Positions 44,317-53,937 are shown, counted from the stretch's first letter. The stretch: 64,000 bases of DNA from an uncultured Draconibacterium sp. (GCF_913063105.1 NZ_CAJXYQ010000002.1:372001-436000); one strand, 5' to 3'. Made by a program: numbers and translations. Notes: generated from the sequence alone by a model not told the origin.

Positions 44317-45183
44317 ATGCAAAAATTAGTATTAACAGTAATTATTCTTGCCACCGTTTTTGCGGCTCTGGCAAACAAAAGCGAAACAGTAATGGAAAAA
44401 TCAAACAAACAAAAGGTAGCCGAACTTTTAAAAGCGATTGAAACCGGAGCCAAAGCGCCCGTCGCCTACATTAATCACGAAAAGTATATTCAACACAACC
44501 AGGCAGTGGCCGACGGCTTGGCTGGTTTTGGCAGTGTAATGGGGCAGCTGCATGAGGCAGCAGCAGCTAATCCGGCGCTAACACCCAAGGTAAACACCGT
44601 GCGTATTTTTGAAGATGGCAATTATGTAATTGCTCATACCGAATACAATTTCTTCGGACCAAAAATAGGTTTCGATATTTTTCGTTTTGAAAATGGTTTA
44701 ATTGTGGAACACTGGGATAACCTGCAGGAAATTGCAACAGAAACAGCATCGGGGCGCACACAAACCGACGGCCCAACAGAAGTGGCAGACCTTAATAAAA
44801 CAGCAGTAAACAAGCAGTTGGTAGAAAACTTGGTAAATGATGTGTTTTTGGGTGCTGCCCCTGAAAAAATTACCGACTACATATCAACCGAAAAATACGA
44901 CCAACACAACCCGGGAGTAAAAGATGGTTTGGCTGGTTTAGGCGAAGCGTTAAAGGCATTGGCTGAGGCCGGAACTCAAATGGTTTTTGAAAAAAATCAC
45001 CTTGTTTTGGGCGAAGGGAACTTTGTGTTGTCGGTATCAGAGGGAGTATTTATGAAAGAGAAAGTTTCATTTTACGACCTTTTCAGAATTGAAAACGGCA
45101 AGGTGGTGGAACACTGGGATACCATTGAGAAAATTCTACCTGCCTCGGAAGCCAAAAACAGCAACGGAAAATTTAACTTTTAA
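44317..45183 (+). CDS. Secreted protein with two SnoaL-like (NTF2-fold) domains
   Basis: 288 residues. Short signal peptide (to about ALAN, residue 20). Two tandem NTF2-like units at about 30-145 and 165-275 share the same end pattern, FDIFRFENGLIVEHWDNLQE and YDLFRIENGKVVEHWDTIEK, and a HNQAVADGLAG / HNPGVKDGLAG loop. Single-domain SnoaL-like proteins are common; an exported internal duplication is less so. Function cannot be read: the fold covers isomerases, cyclases and binding proteins. An imperfect -7 box (CATTTTTG, about 44270) lies upstream. Confidence 0.8.
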   Translation: MQKLVLTVIILATVFAALANKSETVMEKSNKQKVAELLKAIETGAKAPVAYINHEKYIQHNQAVADGLAGFGSVMGQLHEAAAANPALTPKVNTVRIFEDGNYVIAHTEYNFFGPKIGFDIFRFENGLIVEHWDNLQEIATETASGRTQTDGPTEVADLNKTAVNKQLVENLVNDVFLGAAPEKITDYISTEKYDQHNPGVKDGLAGLGEALKALAEAGTQMVFEKNHLVLGEGNFVLSVSEGVFMKEKVSFYDLFRIENGKVVEHWDTIEKILPASEAKNSNGKFNF

Positions 45184-45210
45184 GATCAACTCAGTGCTCC
45201 GGCAACAAAC

Positions 45211-45237
45211 TCACCCCGTAATTGTATTGCGGGGTGA
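45211..45237 (+). terminator. Strong hairpin after the SnoaL-like gene
   Basis: 8-bp perfect stem TCACCCCG (45211-45218) / CGGGGTGA (45230-45237), 28 bp after the stop codon. No T run follows, so it may be a 3' mRNA-protecting hairpin rather than a classical terminator. Confidence 0.5.
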
Positions 45238-45367
45238 ATGCTGAAGCCTAAGAATAATAAAATGAAACGAGCAGGTAAAACTTTACACCCGAATGGATTA
45301 GACCAGCAAATATTAAACATATATTGCATGTATTTGAAATACAGAAGGTTAACTTAATTATGTTCAG

Positions 45368-45769
45368 ATGAAAAAAGTGTTGAGGTTTTTAAAAGAAGCA
45401 GAAGTTCAGTACCTGGCCACCATTGGGCTGGATGGAAAACCCAAAGTACGTCCTTTTCAGTTTATGTTTGAAAACGATGGAAAACTTTGGTTTTGTACCG
45501 GAAACACAAAAGCGGTTTACAACGAATTGCAAAAGCAACCTTATGTTGAGTTTTGCGCATCAGGCCAAGGAATGTCGTGGATGCGCCTGAAGGCCAAAGT
45601 GGTTTTTGCAGACGATTTAGCCATAAAAGCCAAAGTTTTAGAACACAGTACGTTGGTAAAGAGCATTTACAAAACTCCCGATAATCCTTCTTTTGAGGTT
45701 TTTTATTTAGCCGAAGCAACAGCAAGCATTTCTGCAATTGGAAAAAGCCCCGAAATCGTTCATTTGTAG
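45368..45769 (+). CDS. Pyridoxamine 5'-phosphate oxidase-fold flavin-binding protein
   Basis: 133 residues, cytoplasmic. It matches the small PPOX-like split-barrel family: YLATIGLDGKPKVRPFQF, a central KLWFCTGNTKAVYNELQKQPYVEFCA and a late FEVFYLAEATASI. Such proteins bind FMN or F420 and often reduce small molecules, but this short form is usually uncharacterised. It is a single gene with 184 bp before it and 169 bp after it, with no visible partner. Confidence 0.85.
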   Translation: MKKVLRFLKEAEVQYLATIGLDGKPKVRPFQFMFENDGKLWFCTGNTKAVYNELQKQPYVEFCASGQGMSWMRLKAKVVFADDLAIKAKVLEHSTLVKSIYKTPDNPSFEVFYLAEATASISAIGKSPEIVHL

Positions 45770-45837
45770 CATAGTTGTTACCTTTCGCCCCCTTAATTAG
45801 CCGGCAAACAACCCCGCTTTGGGTAGGTAGTTTAATC

Positions 45838-45845
45838 TATATTTG
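45838..45845 (+). promoter_or_regulatory. Bacteroidota -7 box TATATTTG
   Basis: Exact TAnnTTTG match. A TTTG at 45818-45821 could be the -33 element, although the 16-bp spacing is short. Downstream, GTGCT/AGCAC can pair in the leader (about 45867-45902). Confidence 0.4.
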
Positions 45846-45938
45846 TTTTTTATGATAACGGTTTTGTGCTACGGACAAATAGGCATGTGCCAACTTAGCA
45901 CAAGCAATTAAATACCTAATGTGAAAGATATGTGTAGA

Positions 45939-47456
45939 ATGAAGAATGTAATTTTTTGGAGCCTGCTGTTGGTGGCGCAAATGAGTTGGGCGCAGAATGC
46001 AGAAAAGCTAATGTTATACCGCACCGATTTTAAGGCTATTTCAGGAGATAATACGGTTTCGGTAACCAGTTACGAAAAAAATAACAAGCATTTTGTTTAT
46101 GCCGGTGGTTTTAACGACATCGATGTATATGAATTAAACGATGCCGGTGAGCTAACACCTGTCAGTTCGCATGAAATGTACAAGAAAAAAGGGCCTGCGA
46201 GAGGAATGGTTGCCGACCGGATTAAGGGTACCGATTTTCTTTTTGTGGCCAACAAGTTTGGCGATGCCATCGAGGTTTTTAAAATTCTTGACTCAGGAGC
46301 GCTCCAAAATGTGTTTAAGGTTTTTGATACCGAAGAGACTCACATTGGTATTAGTATTACGCTTCAGGTCGTTCACATGAAAGAGGCTTCGTACCTTTTT
46401 GCAGGCGGACTGGAAGAAACCCCGGGTTTGTCGTGCTTCAAAATTCACGACGACGGAAAACTTACACACGTGCAATCGGTAAAGGATGACGAAAAAATTC
46501 ATACCGATGGTATTATCGGGATGTTTACCCACAAAATTGATGGGAAAACCTATCTGTACACCGGTGGCTTTCAGGATAACGGTTTAAGCAGTTTTAGAGT
46601 TTTTGACAATGGAAAATTTAAAAACCTGAATAACATCAGCGATAATACCACCGACCGCTTTCTAACCGGAGCCTATCCGGTAACCGGCGTTAAGATGGGC
46701 GAGAATTATTATGTGATAGCTGGCCACAGGCATCATAAATATTATACACGAAAAGGTTTTATCAAAAAAACAGATTTTGTTTACCATGGCGATGCAGTAA
46801 GTGTTTTTAAGGTGAACAAAAAAGGCGAACTTGTTCCGCATTCGGTTTTAAAAGACGATGAAAGCACCAAACTCGCCGGACAAACGCGGATTGAAATTGT
46901 TTCGTCGGGTGATGAAGAGACAATTTTAGCAGTAGGTACACGCGATGATGCAAGTATTCAGCTGTGCCGGTTAAACAAAGACGGAATTCTTAGTCCTGTA
47001 AGCTACCTTGAAACCGGTTATTCCATTTATTACGGACTGAGGTCGCATAAAATTGGTAACAAAAATTTTCTCCTGGCAGGCTCTAATCGAATGGATATGA
47101 AAAGAATTGTTGCCTACGAGCTAAAGCCTGAAGAGTTAAATTACTCGGGAAAAGTTTTACGGCATGTGGTGAGCTTTAAATTAAAAAAAGACGCCAATTC
47201 AAAATTAGTGAAAGAAGCTTTGGCTGCTTTTGAAAACTTTAAAAATGAAATACCTGAAATTAGCCGTATGGAGTGGGGATTTAACGACAGTACCGAAGGC
47301 CTGAGTAAGGGTTTTGACTGCTGTTTTACTATCAGCTTTAACGATATGCACGGGCGCGAAAAATATGTTTTTCATGAGGCGCATTTGCTTGCCGGAAAGA
47401 AAATTGTGCCATTGCTTGATGATGTTTTTGTAATGGATTACTGGACGGGTAATTAA
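45939..47456 (+). CDS. Secreted beta-propeller protein fused to a C-terminal Dabb domain
   Basis: 505 residues from the ATG at 45939, which gives a clean signal peptide (MKNVIFWSLLLVAQMSWAQ). ATG 45930 and GTG 45921 are upstream alternatives. Residues 25-400 carry repeated propeller blades (FVYAGGFNDIDVYELND, FLFVANKFGDAIEVFKI, YLYTGGFQDNGLSSFRVFD, ILAVGTRDDASIQLCRLN) resembling lactonase-type seven-bladed propellers. Residues 410-505 are a stress-responsive A/B barrel (Dabb) domain starting VLRHVVSFKLKKDA and ending VFVMDYWTGN. Dabb proteins are usually standalone and cytoplasmic, so an exported fusion is unusual. Activity unknown. Confidence 0.78.
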   Translation: MKNVIFWSLLLVAQMSWAQNAEKLMLYRTDFKAISGDNTVSVTSYEKNNKHFVYAGGFNDIDVYELNDAGELTPVSSHEMYKKKGPARGMVADRIKGTDFLFVANKFGDAIEVFKILDSGALQNVFKVFDTEETHIGISITLQVVHMKEASYLFAGGLEETPGLSCFKIHDDGKLTHVQSVKDDEKIHTDGIIGMFTHKIDGKTYLYTGGFQDNGLSSFRVFDNGKFKNLNNISDNTTDRFLTGAYPVTGVKMGENYYVIAGHRHHKYYTRKGFIKKTDFVYHGDAVSVFKVNKKGELVPHSVLKDDESTKLAGQTRIEIVSSGDEETILAVGTRDDASIQLCRLNKDGILSPVSYLETGYSIYYGLRSHKIGNKNFLLAGSNRMDMKRIVAYELKPEELNYSGKVLRHVVSFKLKKDANSKLVKEALAAFENFKNEIPEISRMEWGFNDSTEGLSKGFDCCFTISFNDMHGREKYVFHEAHLLAGKKIVPLLDDVFVMDYWTGN

Positions 47457-47492
47457 TTGTTTCGGTTTTTTTTTAGAGAATAGGAAATCGTT

Positions 47493-47545
47493 GGGCAGGC
47501 GTGATGCTAAAAACTTATTGTTTTTAACGCACCTGCCTTTTTTTT
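47493..47545 (+). terminator. Terminator after the propeller-Dabb gene
   Basis: GGCAGG / CCTGCC outer stem and TAAAAA / TTTTTA inner stem with mismatches between, followed by eight T. Confidence 0.8.
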
Positions 47546-47686
47546 GCTTTTAAGCAACCGTAAAAACTTATTTCCGATTTTAAAAAACAGTTACCCGAAC
47601 AAGCAAAATACAAATCAGGAAAAATAAAACATTCTCTCCCCCGAATTTGCCGATAAATAACCCCAGTAAAACAATCGTGTTTGGCT

Positions 47687-47694
47687 TATTTTTG
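47687..47694 (+). promoter_or_regulatory. Bacteroidota -7 box TATTTTTG
   Basis: Exact TAnnTTTG match 25 bp before the GH16 ATG. The gene sits between two terminators and so is a single-gene transcript. Confidence 0.5.
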
Positions 47695-47719
47695 AAGGAC
47701 ATTAAATGAACTTTTTGTT

Positions 47720-48580
47720 ATGAATTTGAAAATCACTTGCAGTATTATTTTTATGCTTTTTTCGCTTTTTAGCTGGGCACAGCCTACATTCAAACCCGGA
47801 CAAGACCCTAAGCCTGAAAGTAAAAAATGGGTTGCGGTAAATTATTTATCTGACGAATTTGAGGGCCAGATTCCCGATTTGGAAAAATGGCAGATTGAGC
47901 CAATTGGCAACGACTGGGTGTGGGACGGAAGGCCCCCGGCATTGTTTAAAGCCGAAAATGTAAAAGTAAAAAGCGGAAAGCTTCAGGTAACTGTGGGTAA
48001 GCTGGATGAGGTGCTTGAAAAGAACGGTAAAATATTTACACATCAGGGCGGCATTGTTCGGTCGATAAAACCCGGAAACGTTGGTATGTATTTCGAATGT
48101 AAAATGAAGGCCAATGCTACCGTAATGTCATCAACATTTTGGTTAATGACAAAATACGACTGTTACAAAAAACTGGAAACTGATATTCAGGAATGTGTTG
48201 GCCGAACTACCGAACTTACGCACAGTTGGGCACAAGGCTGGGATAGCATTTTTCACTCAAATGCTATTCACCGACCAACCGAGTGTGTTGAAAAACTGCA
48301 GCTTCAGGATGCTGTAAAACTTGCCGTGCCGAACCACCAAAAATTTTATGTGTATGCAGCCTGGTGGAAATCGCCCCATGAAATTCAGTTTTTTCTCGAT
48401 GGTGAATATCAATACTCCATTAATCCGAAAGTAGAGTGGGATATGCCCGCCTTTATTCATATGGCCATTGAAACGTACGACTGGAATCCGATACCTGCTG
48501 AAGGAGGACTGGTTGAAAGCGGTACGCACGAGCAACGAACAACACTGTACGAGTGGGTGCGTACCTGGAAACTCGAATAA
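47720..48580 (+). CDS. GH16 endo-galactanase (beta-agarase/beta-porphyranase-like)
   Basis: 286 residues with signal peptide I (1-20). A single GH16 beta-jelly-roll, as in short agarases. Substrate-cleft strands include LSDEFEGQIPDLEKWQ and DWVWDGRPPALFKAENV. The catalytic motif E-T-D-I-Q-E is at 153-158: nucleophile Glu153, assisting Asp155, acid/base Glu158. The GRPPALF stretch is typical of agarase and porphyranase members rather than laminarinases. It would cut the polymer internally and feed the GH117/GH2/sulfatase set in the PUL. No carbohydrate-binding module or T9SS tail, and no lipobox. It is placed 5.5 kb from the main PUL with its own promoter and terminators. Confidence 0.88.
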   Translation: MNLKITCSIIFMLFSLFSWAQPTFKPGQDPKPESKKWVAVNYLSDEFEGQIPDLEKWQIEPIGNDWVWDGRPPALFKAENVKVKSGKLQVTVGKLDEVLEKNGKIFTHQGGIVRSIKPGNVGMYFECKMKANATVMSSTFWLMTKYDCYKKLETDIQECVGRTTELTHSWAQGWDSIFHSNAIHRPTECVEKLQLQDAVKLAVPNHQKFYVYAAWWKSPHEIQFFLDGEYQYSINPKVEWDMPAFIHMAIETYDWNPIPAEGGLVESGTHEQRTTLYEWVRTWKLE

Positions 48581-48617
48581 GATAATTTTTAAGAAATATC
48601 AGTCCTGCGATACATCC

Positions 48618-48651
48618 TTCAGCCGCTGTAATACATTTGTTTGTGGCTGAA
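48618..48651. terminator. Convergent terminator hairpin between GH16 and radical-SAM gene
   Basis: 7-bp stem TTCAGCC (48618-48624) / GGCTGAA (48645-48651) between two converging stop codons. The T-rich loop and flanks make it usable on either strand, though no long T run is present. Confidence 0.5.
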
Positions 48652-49527
48652 TTAAACTGAATTTCGTTTGGGGATACTACTCAGGTAATTTTCGCTTAAA
48701 TGCTCCATGGCGTGCTCAATCCTTGCCACAGCTGCTTGCTTATCCCGAGGGAATTTGGCGTCAAAAGCTACCGTGTTAAGCGCATGAATACCCATGTAGT
48801 CTGTTTCAATATCAATTAACTCTATCAATTTTTTTTGTTCTTCGAGCACTTCCTGCTCGGTGGCAGGAGTAAAATTTCCGTTTACAACTTCATTGGCCAA
48901 TTCGCTTTCACCGAAAGCTCCCAGTGTGGTGGGAACTACGCCTTTGGGTTTGGTTGCATTAATAATTTTGGCCGTTTCAATGGCATTCTCAATTCCTTTT
49001 CCGCTACCGGCAGCCCCATACATAAAGCCAAACATATAGCTTATTCCAGCCTTGTTAAGCCGTTGCAGCTGGGCGTAAGCTTCTTCCTGCGAAAAACCCT
49101 TCTTCATAAACTGAAGTGTTTGTGCATGACCGGTTTCAACACCAACCCATAAATCGCTAATCTTTAAACGTTTTAATTCTGCAAGCTCATCATCGGTCTT
49201 TCCTTTAATATTGTTGATTGATGCATACATGCTAATTGTTTCAATTTCAGGAAAGTATCGGATGATTAATTCGGCAATTGGCTTTAATCTTCCGGCCGAA
49301 AGAACAAAAGCATCGCCATTTACAAGAAATATGCGTTTAACATTTTTGTAAAGTTGGCGCGCTTCCTGAAGGTCTTTTTCTACCTGTTCTAATTTTTCCA
49401 TTGAAAAACGAACGTCGCGGTACATGGTGCAAAATGTACATTTGTTATGTGCGCATCCTACAGTTACTTGTAAAAGTGGGGTGTTTGCCTCGTAGGGCGG
49501 CCTGTATATGGGTCCTGTAAATTTCAT
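48652..49527 (-). CDS. Radical-SAM protein, YfkA/B12-independent type, CX4CX2C
   Basis: 291 residues, cytoplasmic. The [4Fe-4S] motif is VGCAHNKCTFC with Cys25, Cys30 and Cys33, spaced CX4CX2C instead of the usual CX3CX2C. Related uncharacterised proteins share the GC[AS]HNKCxFC form, so the extra residue is probably family-typical. GDAFVL, GVETGHAQTL and MYGAAGSGKGIENA follow in the expected barrel order. No SPASM or B12-binding domain, so it is not a sulfatase-maturing enzyme. The start overlaps the SDR gene by 4 bp, indicating translational coupling as the last gene of a minus-strand operon. Confidence 0.85.
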   Translation of the reverse strand: MKFTGPIYRPPYEANTPLLQVTVGCAHNKCTFCTMYRDVRFSMEKLEQVEKDLQEARQLYKNVKRIFLVNGDAFVLSAGRLKPIAELIIRYFPEIETISMYASINNIKGKTDDELAELKRLKISDLWVGVETGHAQTLQFMKKGFSQEEAYAQLQRLNKAGISYMFGFMYGAAGSGKGIENAIETAKIINATKPKGVVPTTLGAFGESELANEVVNGNFTPATEQEVLEEQKKLIELIDIETDYMGIHALNTVAFDAKFPRDKQAAVARIEHAMEHLSENYLSSIPKRNSV

Positions 49528-50333
49528 TTCTTGTATTTTTCTAAAAGAACTTCAGTTGCTTTAATCAGTTGCTCAATTTCGGTTTGCTTGTATGCAGCCG
49601 GATGGGCTTTTGCATAATTTCCGCTGTCGTTGTCAAAGTATTGTCCACTCCTGGCCATATGCTCTTTGGCCGTTGCCAGTTCATACAAAATATCGGCACC
49701 TTTATTGGCAGCCGACCACGATCGGCCAAAGGCTTCCTGTACCATTTTAGTATTTAGTAACGAACCCGGGTTTACGGCTATAACAGTAGTGTTTTTAAGT
49801 TGGCCGGCCAAATAAAAACTCCACATGGTTAAAGCGAGCTTGCTCATGGCATAGGTCGTGTTATCAGGTAAAGGCACTGTTCCGGCTAAAGCATCATAGG
49901 AAATGGCCGATTGTGCAGCCGAACTCAGGTTGATAATTCTAGACCCGATGGTAATACCCAATACAGGAAGCAGGCGTTTGGTAAGTAGAAAAGGGGCAAG
50001 GTAATTAACCACAAATCGCATATCCAAACCATCCTTGTTACTTTGAACCGGACTTTTATAAACCCCTGCATTGTTGATTAGTACATCCAGCCGCGGAATG
50101 CGTTCGGCTATTTCTGTGGCCAATTGATTTACTGCATCAAAATCAGACAAGTCGGCAACAAAACCATTTACCGCCTCGTTGCCCGATACCTTTTTTACTT
50201 CCAAAATTGCTTCCTTCAGTTTTTTGGGGTTTCTTCCGTGAAGGTGCACCGAGTGGCCATTGGTGGCCAGTTGAATAGCTGCCAGCTTACCAATGCCATC
50301 AGTACTTCCGCTTATAAAAATTTGTTTTTGCAT
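49524..50333 (-). CDS. Short-chain dehydrogenase/reductase (SDR)
   Basis: 269 residues, Rossmann fold. The cofactor glycine motif GSTDGIGK (8-15), the LINNAG strand and the catalytic YAMSK (Tyr-x-x-x-Lys) are intact. The sequence resembles retinol dehydrogenase/WW-domain oxidoreductase-type SDRs, using NADP(H) as judged by the HGRNPKKL basic segment after the second strand. Substrate unknown. It lies 62 bp after the cupin gene and overlaps the radical-SAM gene by 4 bp, all on the minus strand. Confidence 0.9.
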   Translation of the reverse strand: MQKQIFISGSTDGIGKLAAIQLATNGHSVHLHGRNPKKLKEAILEVKKVSGNEAVNGFVADLSDFDAVNQLATEIAERIPRLDVLINNAGVYKSPVQSNKDGLDMRFVVNYLAPFLLTKRLLPVLGITIGSRIINLSSAAQSAISYDALAGTVPLPDNTTYAMSKLALTMWSFYLAGQLKNTTVIAVNPGSLLNTKMVQEAFGRSWSAANKGADILYELATAKEHMARSGQYFDNDSGNYAKAHPAAYKQTEIEQLIKATEVLLEKYKK

Positions 50334-50395
50334 AGCTGTTTTTAAATGAAGAATTTTAAATGGGCTTGCGTCCTTTTTTTCCTATAACTATGTGC

Positions 50396-51265
50396 TTAAT
50401 TAATTTGGTACGTACCGGTAGTTCGAATGTAAATAATACAAGCTGTATCATTATTGTTCGACAGTACATGATACGATTTCTTCTCAGAACTAAACAGACT
50501 GCCCGGTGTCATTGCGCTTGTTTTTTCCAACCCGGGATGATGGTATTGTGGTTCACCTTTAATAATAACAGCTCTAAAAGGAGCATCATTTGTAATTATT
50601 TTACCCGAAAAACCAGGTGGAAGAAACAAAAAGGTACCATTTAATTCGTTGGCCTGAAGTTCTCCCCATAAAAAGGCAACTTTTGTTCCTTTGCCACTGC
50701 CTGTTCCAATAAACCTTAGTTGACTTTCTTCTACCCAAACAATATTTGATTGGTCAAGGTTGAGTGGCCGTTCTCCCGAATCAAAATGCTCATCCTCAGG
50801 ATGTACAAGGTAGGGGCCTTCGTCAATTTCAACATAAGCCAGGGTATTAGCTCCCAAGGCTGCTGTAACGTGTACTTCGCCTTTGGGTTGGGTCCAGAAC
50901 GAGCCAGCCGGCATCCACATATTTGCGGCTTGCGAGTCGTCGTTATGAATAAATCCCTGGATTACAATACCGCGGTACGATACATTGTGAATGTGCGGTG
51001 GCGATTTAAACCCTTCGCTGGGCTTTAGTAAAAAGCCTGTAGCTTCAGTTCCGTTTCTGTCGCCCCATAGCGTGCCGGCTTTTGGTGCCAAATCACCACG
51101 TTTCGGGTTTAAGTGTGTCCACTCTACCTCGGTTGCCAGTTTTATATGGTAAGTGGGGGTGATGCTATTCGCAGCTTCCACCGGGGTACTGGTTGTTTGT
51201 GCAGCAGCCATTATGCTGCAAGCAAGTATAAGTGCAATGATGTACAAAGCAATTTTTTTATGCAT
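50396..51265 (-). CDS. Exported double-cupin protein (DUF4437-like)
   Basis: 289 residues with a signal peptide (about 1-22). Two cupin units: the first has [17 protein letters not shown] (metal-binding His pair) and [14 protein letters not shown], the second [12 protein letters not shown] and [23 protein letters not shown]4437-type proteins have this arrangement and no known activity. It lies 4 bp from the nitroreductase gene, so the two are almost certainly co-transcribed. A dioxygenase or sensor role is possible but unsupported. Confidence 0.8.
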   Translation of the reverse strand: MHKKIALYIIALILACSIMAAAQTTSTPVEAANSITPTYHIKLATEVEWTHLNPKRGDLAPKAGTLWGDRNGTEATGFLLKPSEGFKSPPHIHNVSYRGIVIQGFIHNDDSQAANMWMPAGSFWTQPKGEVHVTAALGANTLAYVEIDEGPYLVHPEDEHFDSGERPLNLDQSNIVWVEESQLRFIGTGSGKGTKVAFLWGELQANELNGTFLFLPPGFSGKIITNDAPFRAVIIKGEPQYHHPGLEKTSAMTPGSLFSSEKKSYHVLSNNNDTACIIYIRTTGTYQIN

Positions 51266-51269
51266 GTTT

Positions 51270-51929
51270 TTAAACTAATGTAATTACTTCTTCTTCCGGC
51301 AATCTTGATTTTGGCGTTTTATCAGGAGTGTTAAAGTCTGTTTCTTTACGGTAGCCCAACGAAACAACGCCAACGGCCGTAAAACCTTTTTCGCGCAATC
51401 CAAACTCTTCATCAATTTGCTTCATATCTAAACCTTCCATTGGCAGGGCATCAATACCTAATGCAGCAACACCAAGTAATAAATTTCCCATGTTCATGTA
51501 CACTTGTTTTTCCATCCAATGCTGCAGGTCTTTGTAGTCGTATCGGTGCATATTGGCAAAAATATTTCGTGCACCAAACACCATTTGTTTTATTTCTTCG
51601 TTAGGGTAGCGGCCATCTTTTTCTTCCTGATCCAGCAGGTGCAACATATAATTTTGGTCGGCATCGGTTCGGGCACAAAAAACAATAACATGCGATGCAT
51701 CTTTAACTTTAGCTTCATTAAACTGGTAAAAACCCTGGGTGCCTTTGGTAATTCTTTCTTTTCCTTCGTTTGTGCTGGCAATAATAAAATGCCAGGGCTG
51801 AATGTTGGTACTCGATGGACTCATGCGAAGCAAGCTTTTTACCTGCTTAAAATCTTCATTGCTAATTTTTTTTGTTGAATCAAATTCTTTTGTAGAATAA
51901 CGCCAGTTTAAAATTTCAGTAATATTCAT
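51270..51929 (-). CDS. NAD(P)H nitroreductase, NfsB-like
   Basis: 219 residues, cytoplasmic flavoprotein fold. WRYSTKEFD near the start (FMN phosphate binding), [17 protein letters not shown], the central [26 protein letters not shown] and [10 protein letters not shown] are the standard NfsB/FRase I landmarks. It reduces nitroaromatics and quinones, commonly under redox-stress control. It is the first gene of a minus-strand run (nitroreductase, cupin, SDR, radical SAM) divergent from an AraC gene at 52182; the 252-bp shared gap suggests AraC control. Confidence 0.92.
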   Translation of the reverse strand: MNITEILNWRYSTKEFDSTKKISNEDFKQVKSLLRMSPSSTNIQPWHFIIASTNEGKERITKGTQGFYQFNEAKVKDASHVIVFCARTDADQNYMLHLLDQEEKDGRYPNEEIKQMVFGARNIFANMHRYDYKDLQHWMEKQVYMNMGNLLLGVAALGIDALPMEGLDMKQIDEEFGLREKGFTAVGVVSLGYRKETDFNTPDKTPKSRLPEEEVITLV

Positions 51930-52148
51930 TTCGTTCTATTAAAATTTGTAATAATTCTGTTTTTAGCCTTTAATTGCTTTCACGAGTTTTTTTACAAATG
52001 CTTTTGCATTAAAAACTATGCGACAAAACTAAGCTGAATATCTTTGATGTAATTGTATTTAAATTGGTTCTTGTGGTATTTGTATTGTAATTAAGGCATT
52101 GTTCGGCTGAAAATGCTCGTAAAATTTATGAAATATTAAAATGAATGT

Positions 52149-52156
52149 TAGTTTTG
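52149..52156 (+). promoter_or_regulatory. Bacteroidota -7 box TAGTTTTG upstream of AraC gene
   Basis: Exact TAnnTTTG match 25 bp before the chosen ATG 52182, in the divergent gap shared with the nitroreductase operon. Confidence 0.45.
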
Positions 52157-52181
52157 TGAAGTTTTGTGTAATAAAAATACA

Positions 52182-53036
52182 ATGATAACAAGAGCGATTG
52201 AAAATTTTTTGGAGGTACATGTTGAGGATTTTGTAGAATGGGAAAAGCGCCCATACAAAAACAACTTTTTTGAAATTGTATATGTTGAAAAGGGAGCCGG
52301 CACGCAGTGTATTAATCAACATCAGTTTGAATACCGGGAGGGAAATATATTTCTGCTGCCTCCGCTTGATTGTCATTCATTTAATATAAGTGAGCCATCA
52401 CGTTTTTATTTTATTCGTTTTACCGATCATTATTTTTTGAGCAATAAGCATTTGGCCGATTACAATAATTGGTTTGACAAAATAACCTACATACTTGCAA
52501 ATTACAACCGGATACCCGGCGACATAATTGCCTCCGACCGCGAGCGCCAGTTTATAATCAGCAACATTAATTTTATTTACCAGGAATATTTACTGGCCGA
52601 CAGTTATTCGGAGTCGGTTATAGCAGGCGCAATCGCTTCTATTTTAAATATTTTGGCCCGAAGTATTGAAAAACGCTATGTGGAACAGGCTGGAGAAACG
52701 GATAATCGTTTTGGGGAAATTATTCGCTTTGTAAATACTCATATTGTTGATAATGAAAAGCTTCGTATCCCTTTTTTAGCAGATATGTTTGGCGTTTCCA
52801 AAACCTATTTTTCTTCGTATTTTAAAAAACAGGCCGGCGTCAGCCTTGCTGATTATATTTTAAAATCAAAACTTAAAATTGTAGAAACGAAAGTGCTGCA
52901 CACCGATTTAAGCATAAAGGAAATTGCTTATCAAATGAATTTTACAGACAGTAGTCATTTGGCCCGTTCGTTTAAAAAAGCATATGGAATGACTATTCGT
53001 GAATTTAAGCAAAGCGGAAAGATTCATTGCGCCTAA
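52182..53036 (+). CDS. AraC-family transcriptional regulator
   Basis: 284 residues from the ATG at 52182; a TTG six codons upstream is less likely. N-terminal cupin sensor ([34 protein letters not shown]) and C-terminal HTH pair: [24 protein letters not shown] and [33 protein letters not shown]. It is divergent from the nitroreductase-cupin-SDR-radical-SAM run, the common arrangement for a local activator. Related to, but clearly distinct from, the AraC gene at 43291. Confidence 0.9.
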   Translation: MITRAIENFLEVHVEDFVEWEKRPYKNNFFEIVYVEKGAGTQCINQHQFEYREGNIFLLPPLDCHSFNISEPSRFYFIRFTDHYFLSNKHLADYNNWFDKITYILANYNRIPGDIIASDRERQFIISNINFIYQEYLLADSYSESVIAGAIASILNILARSIEKRYVEQAGETDNRFGEIIRFVNTHIVDNEKLRIPFLADMFGVSKTYFSSYFKKQAGVSLADYILKSKLKIVETKVLHTDLSIKEIAYQMNFTDSSHLARSFKKAYGMTIREFKQSGKIHCA

Positions 53037-53930
53037 AGCAATGTTCTTTATCAGCTTAAGGGTTAAGGTTGTTAGGTATAGTTATTGAAAATCAGTGCGT
53101 AATGGTTTGTTCGCAATCTCTTTTTAGTTAAAACAGATTTCCGGATGAAATTAGTGCATAAAAAATCCTAACTCTTTTATTCAAAAAGTTAGGATAATTT
53201 GGTGCCCAGTAAAGGACGATGTTGTGTTTTATTATGCTCTTAAAATCAGAAGGTTATAGACCACTGAAAATTTTGTTCTCGGTAAAGTCTCTTCTAAATT
53301 TCAATAAAGTTATATCTGGAATAAAATAAGGAAAAAGTAAGAAATATAATGTTATTCTGCCTATGTATATCTAGATAACTCTTTGAATATGCCTGATAAA
53401 TAGAAATACCCCTGGTTTAGCAGGGATGCTTTTTCACCTAACTAAATTAGGATCTCTATGAAAAAAACTGGTTACAAGATCTTTGTGCTTGTAACAAATG
53501 CTTATACGAATAATGAAGTAGGATTGTTTTACGGAGGATTGATAATATTTCATAATGGCAAACATGCAAAGCAGAGGATATTTTAATGATCGTTCCTTCA
53601 TTCATAAAGACAGCTAAATTATAGAGGAAGAAATTTTTATTTACTATCAAGAACAATACTCCACCACGTGAAATTTGCTTTCAAAGGATTCTAAGGAAAC
53701 TAAGAATGCTTATTCCATAAGAAAAAATAATAGGGCCAAAAGAACAATTAGCTCAAGTATTTTAGTGCGAAGACGTCATGTGATGGTAAAAAAGCTTAAC
53801 AATAAATAGCATTTATATTTATCATATTTCCCGATGTGTTATAAAACATATTTTATAACTATCATTAATTCAGTTGAATAGCCTCTGGTTTTAACAAAAC
53901 CAATTTTTGTTAGGATGGTTTTTGGATTTG
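53037..53930. other. Gene-free gap of about 0.9 kb
   Basis: AT-rich, with frequent stop codons in all frames and no convincing gene. A short hairpin CCCTG/CAGGG (about 53411-53426) followed by a T stretch could be a weak terminator for the AraC gene. No tRNA, repeat or mobile-element ends were recognised. It separates the metabolic block from the alginate PUL. Confidence 0.6.
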
Positions 53931-53937
53931 TTTCTAT

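Noticed and set aside
48652..49527. Radical-SAM gene as the sulfatase-maturing enzyme for the PUL
   Set aside because: It lacks the SPASM/auxiliary cluster cysteines and has the CX4CX2C motif of another subfamily.
53037..53930. Degraded transposase or prophage remnant in the gap before the alginate PUL
   Set aside because: No terminal inverted repeats, DDE/HUH motifs or long protein-like frames in any reading frame.
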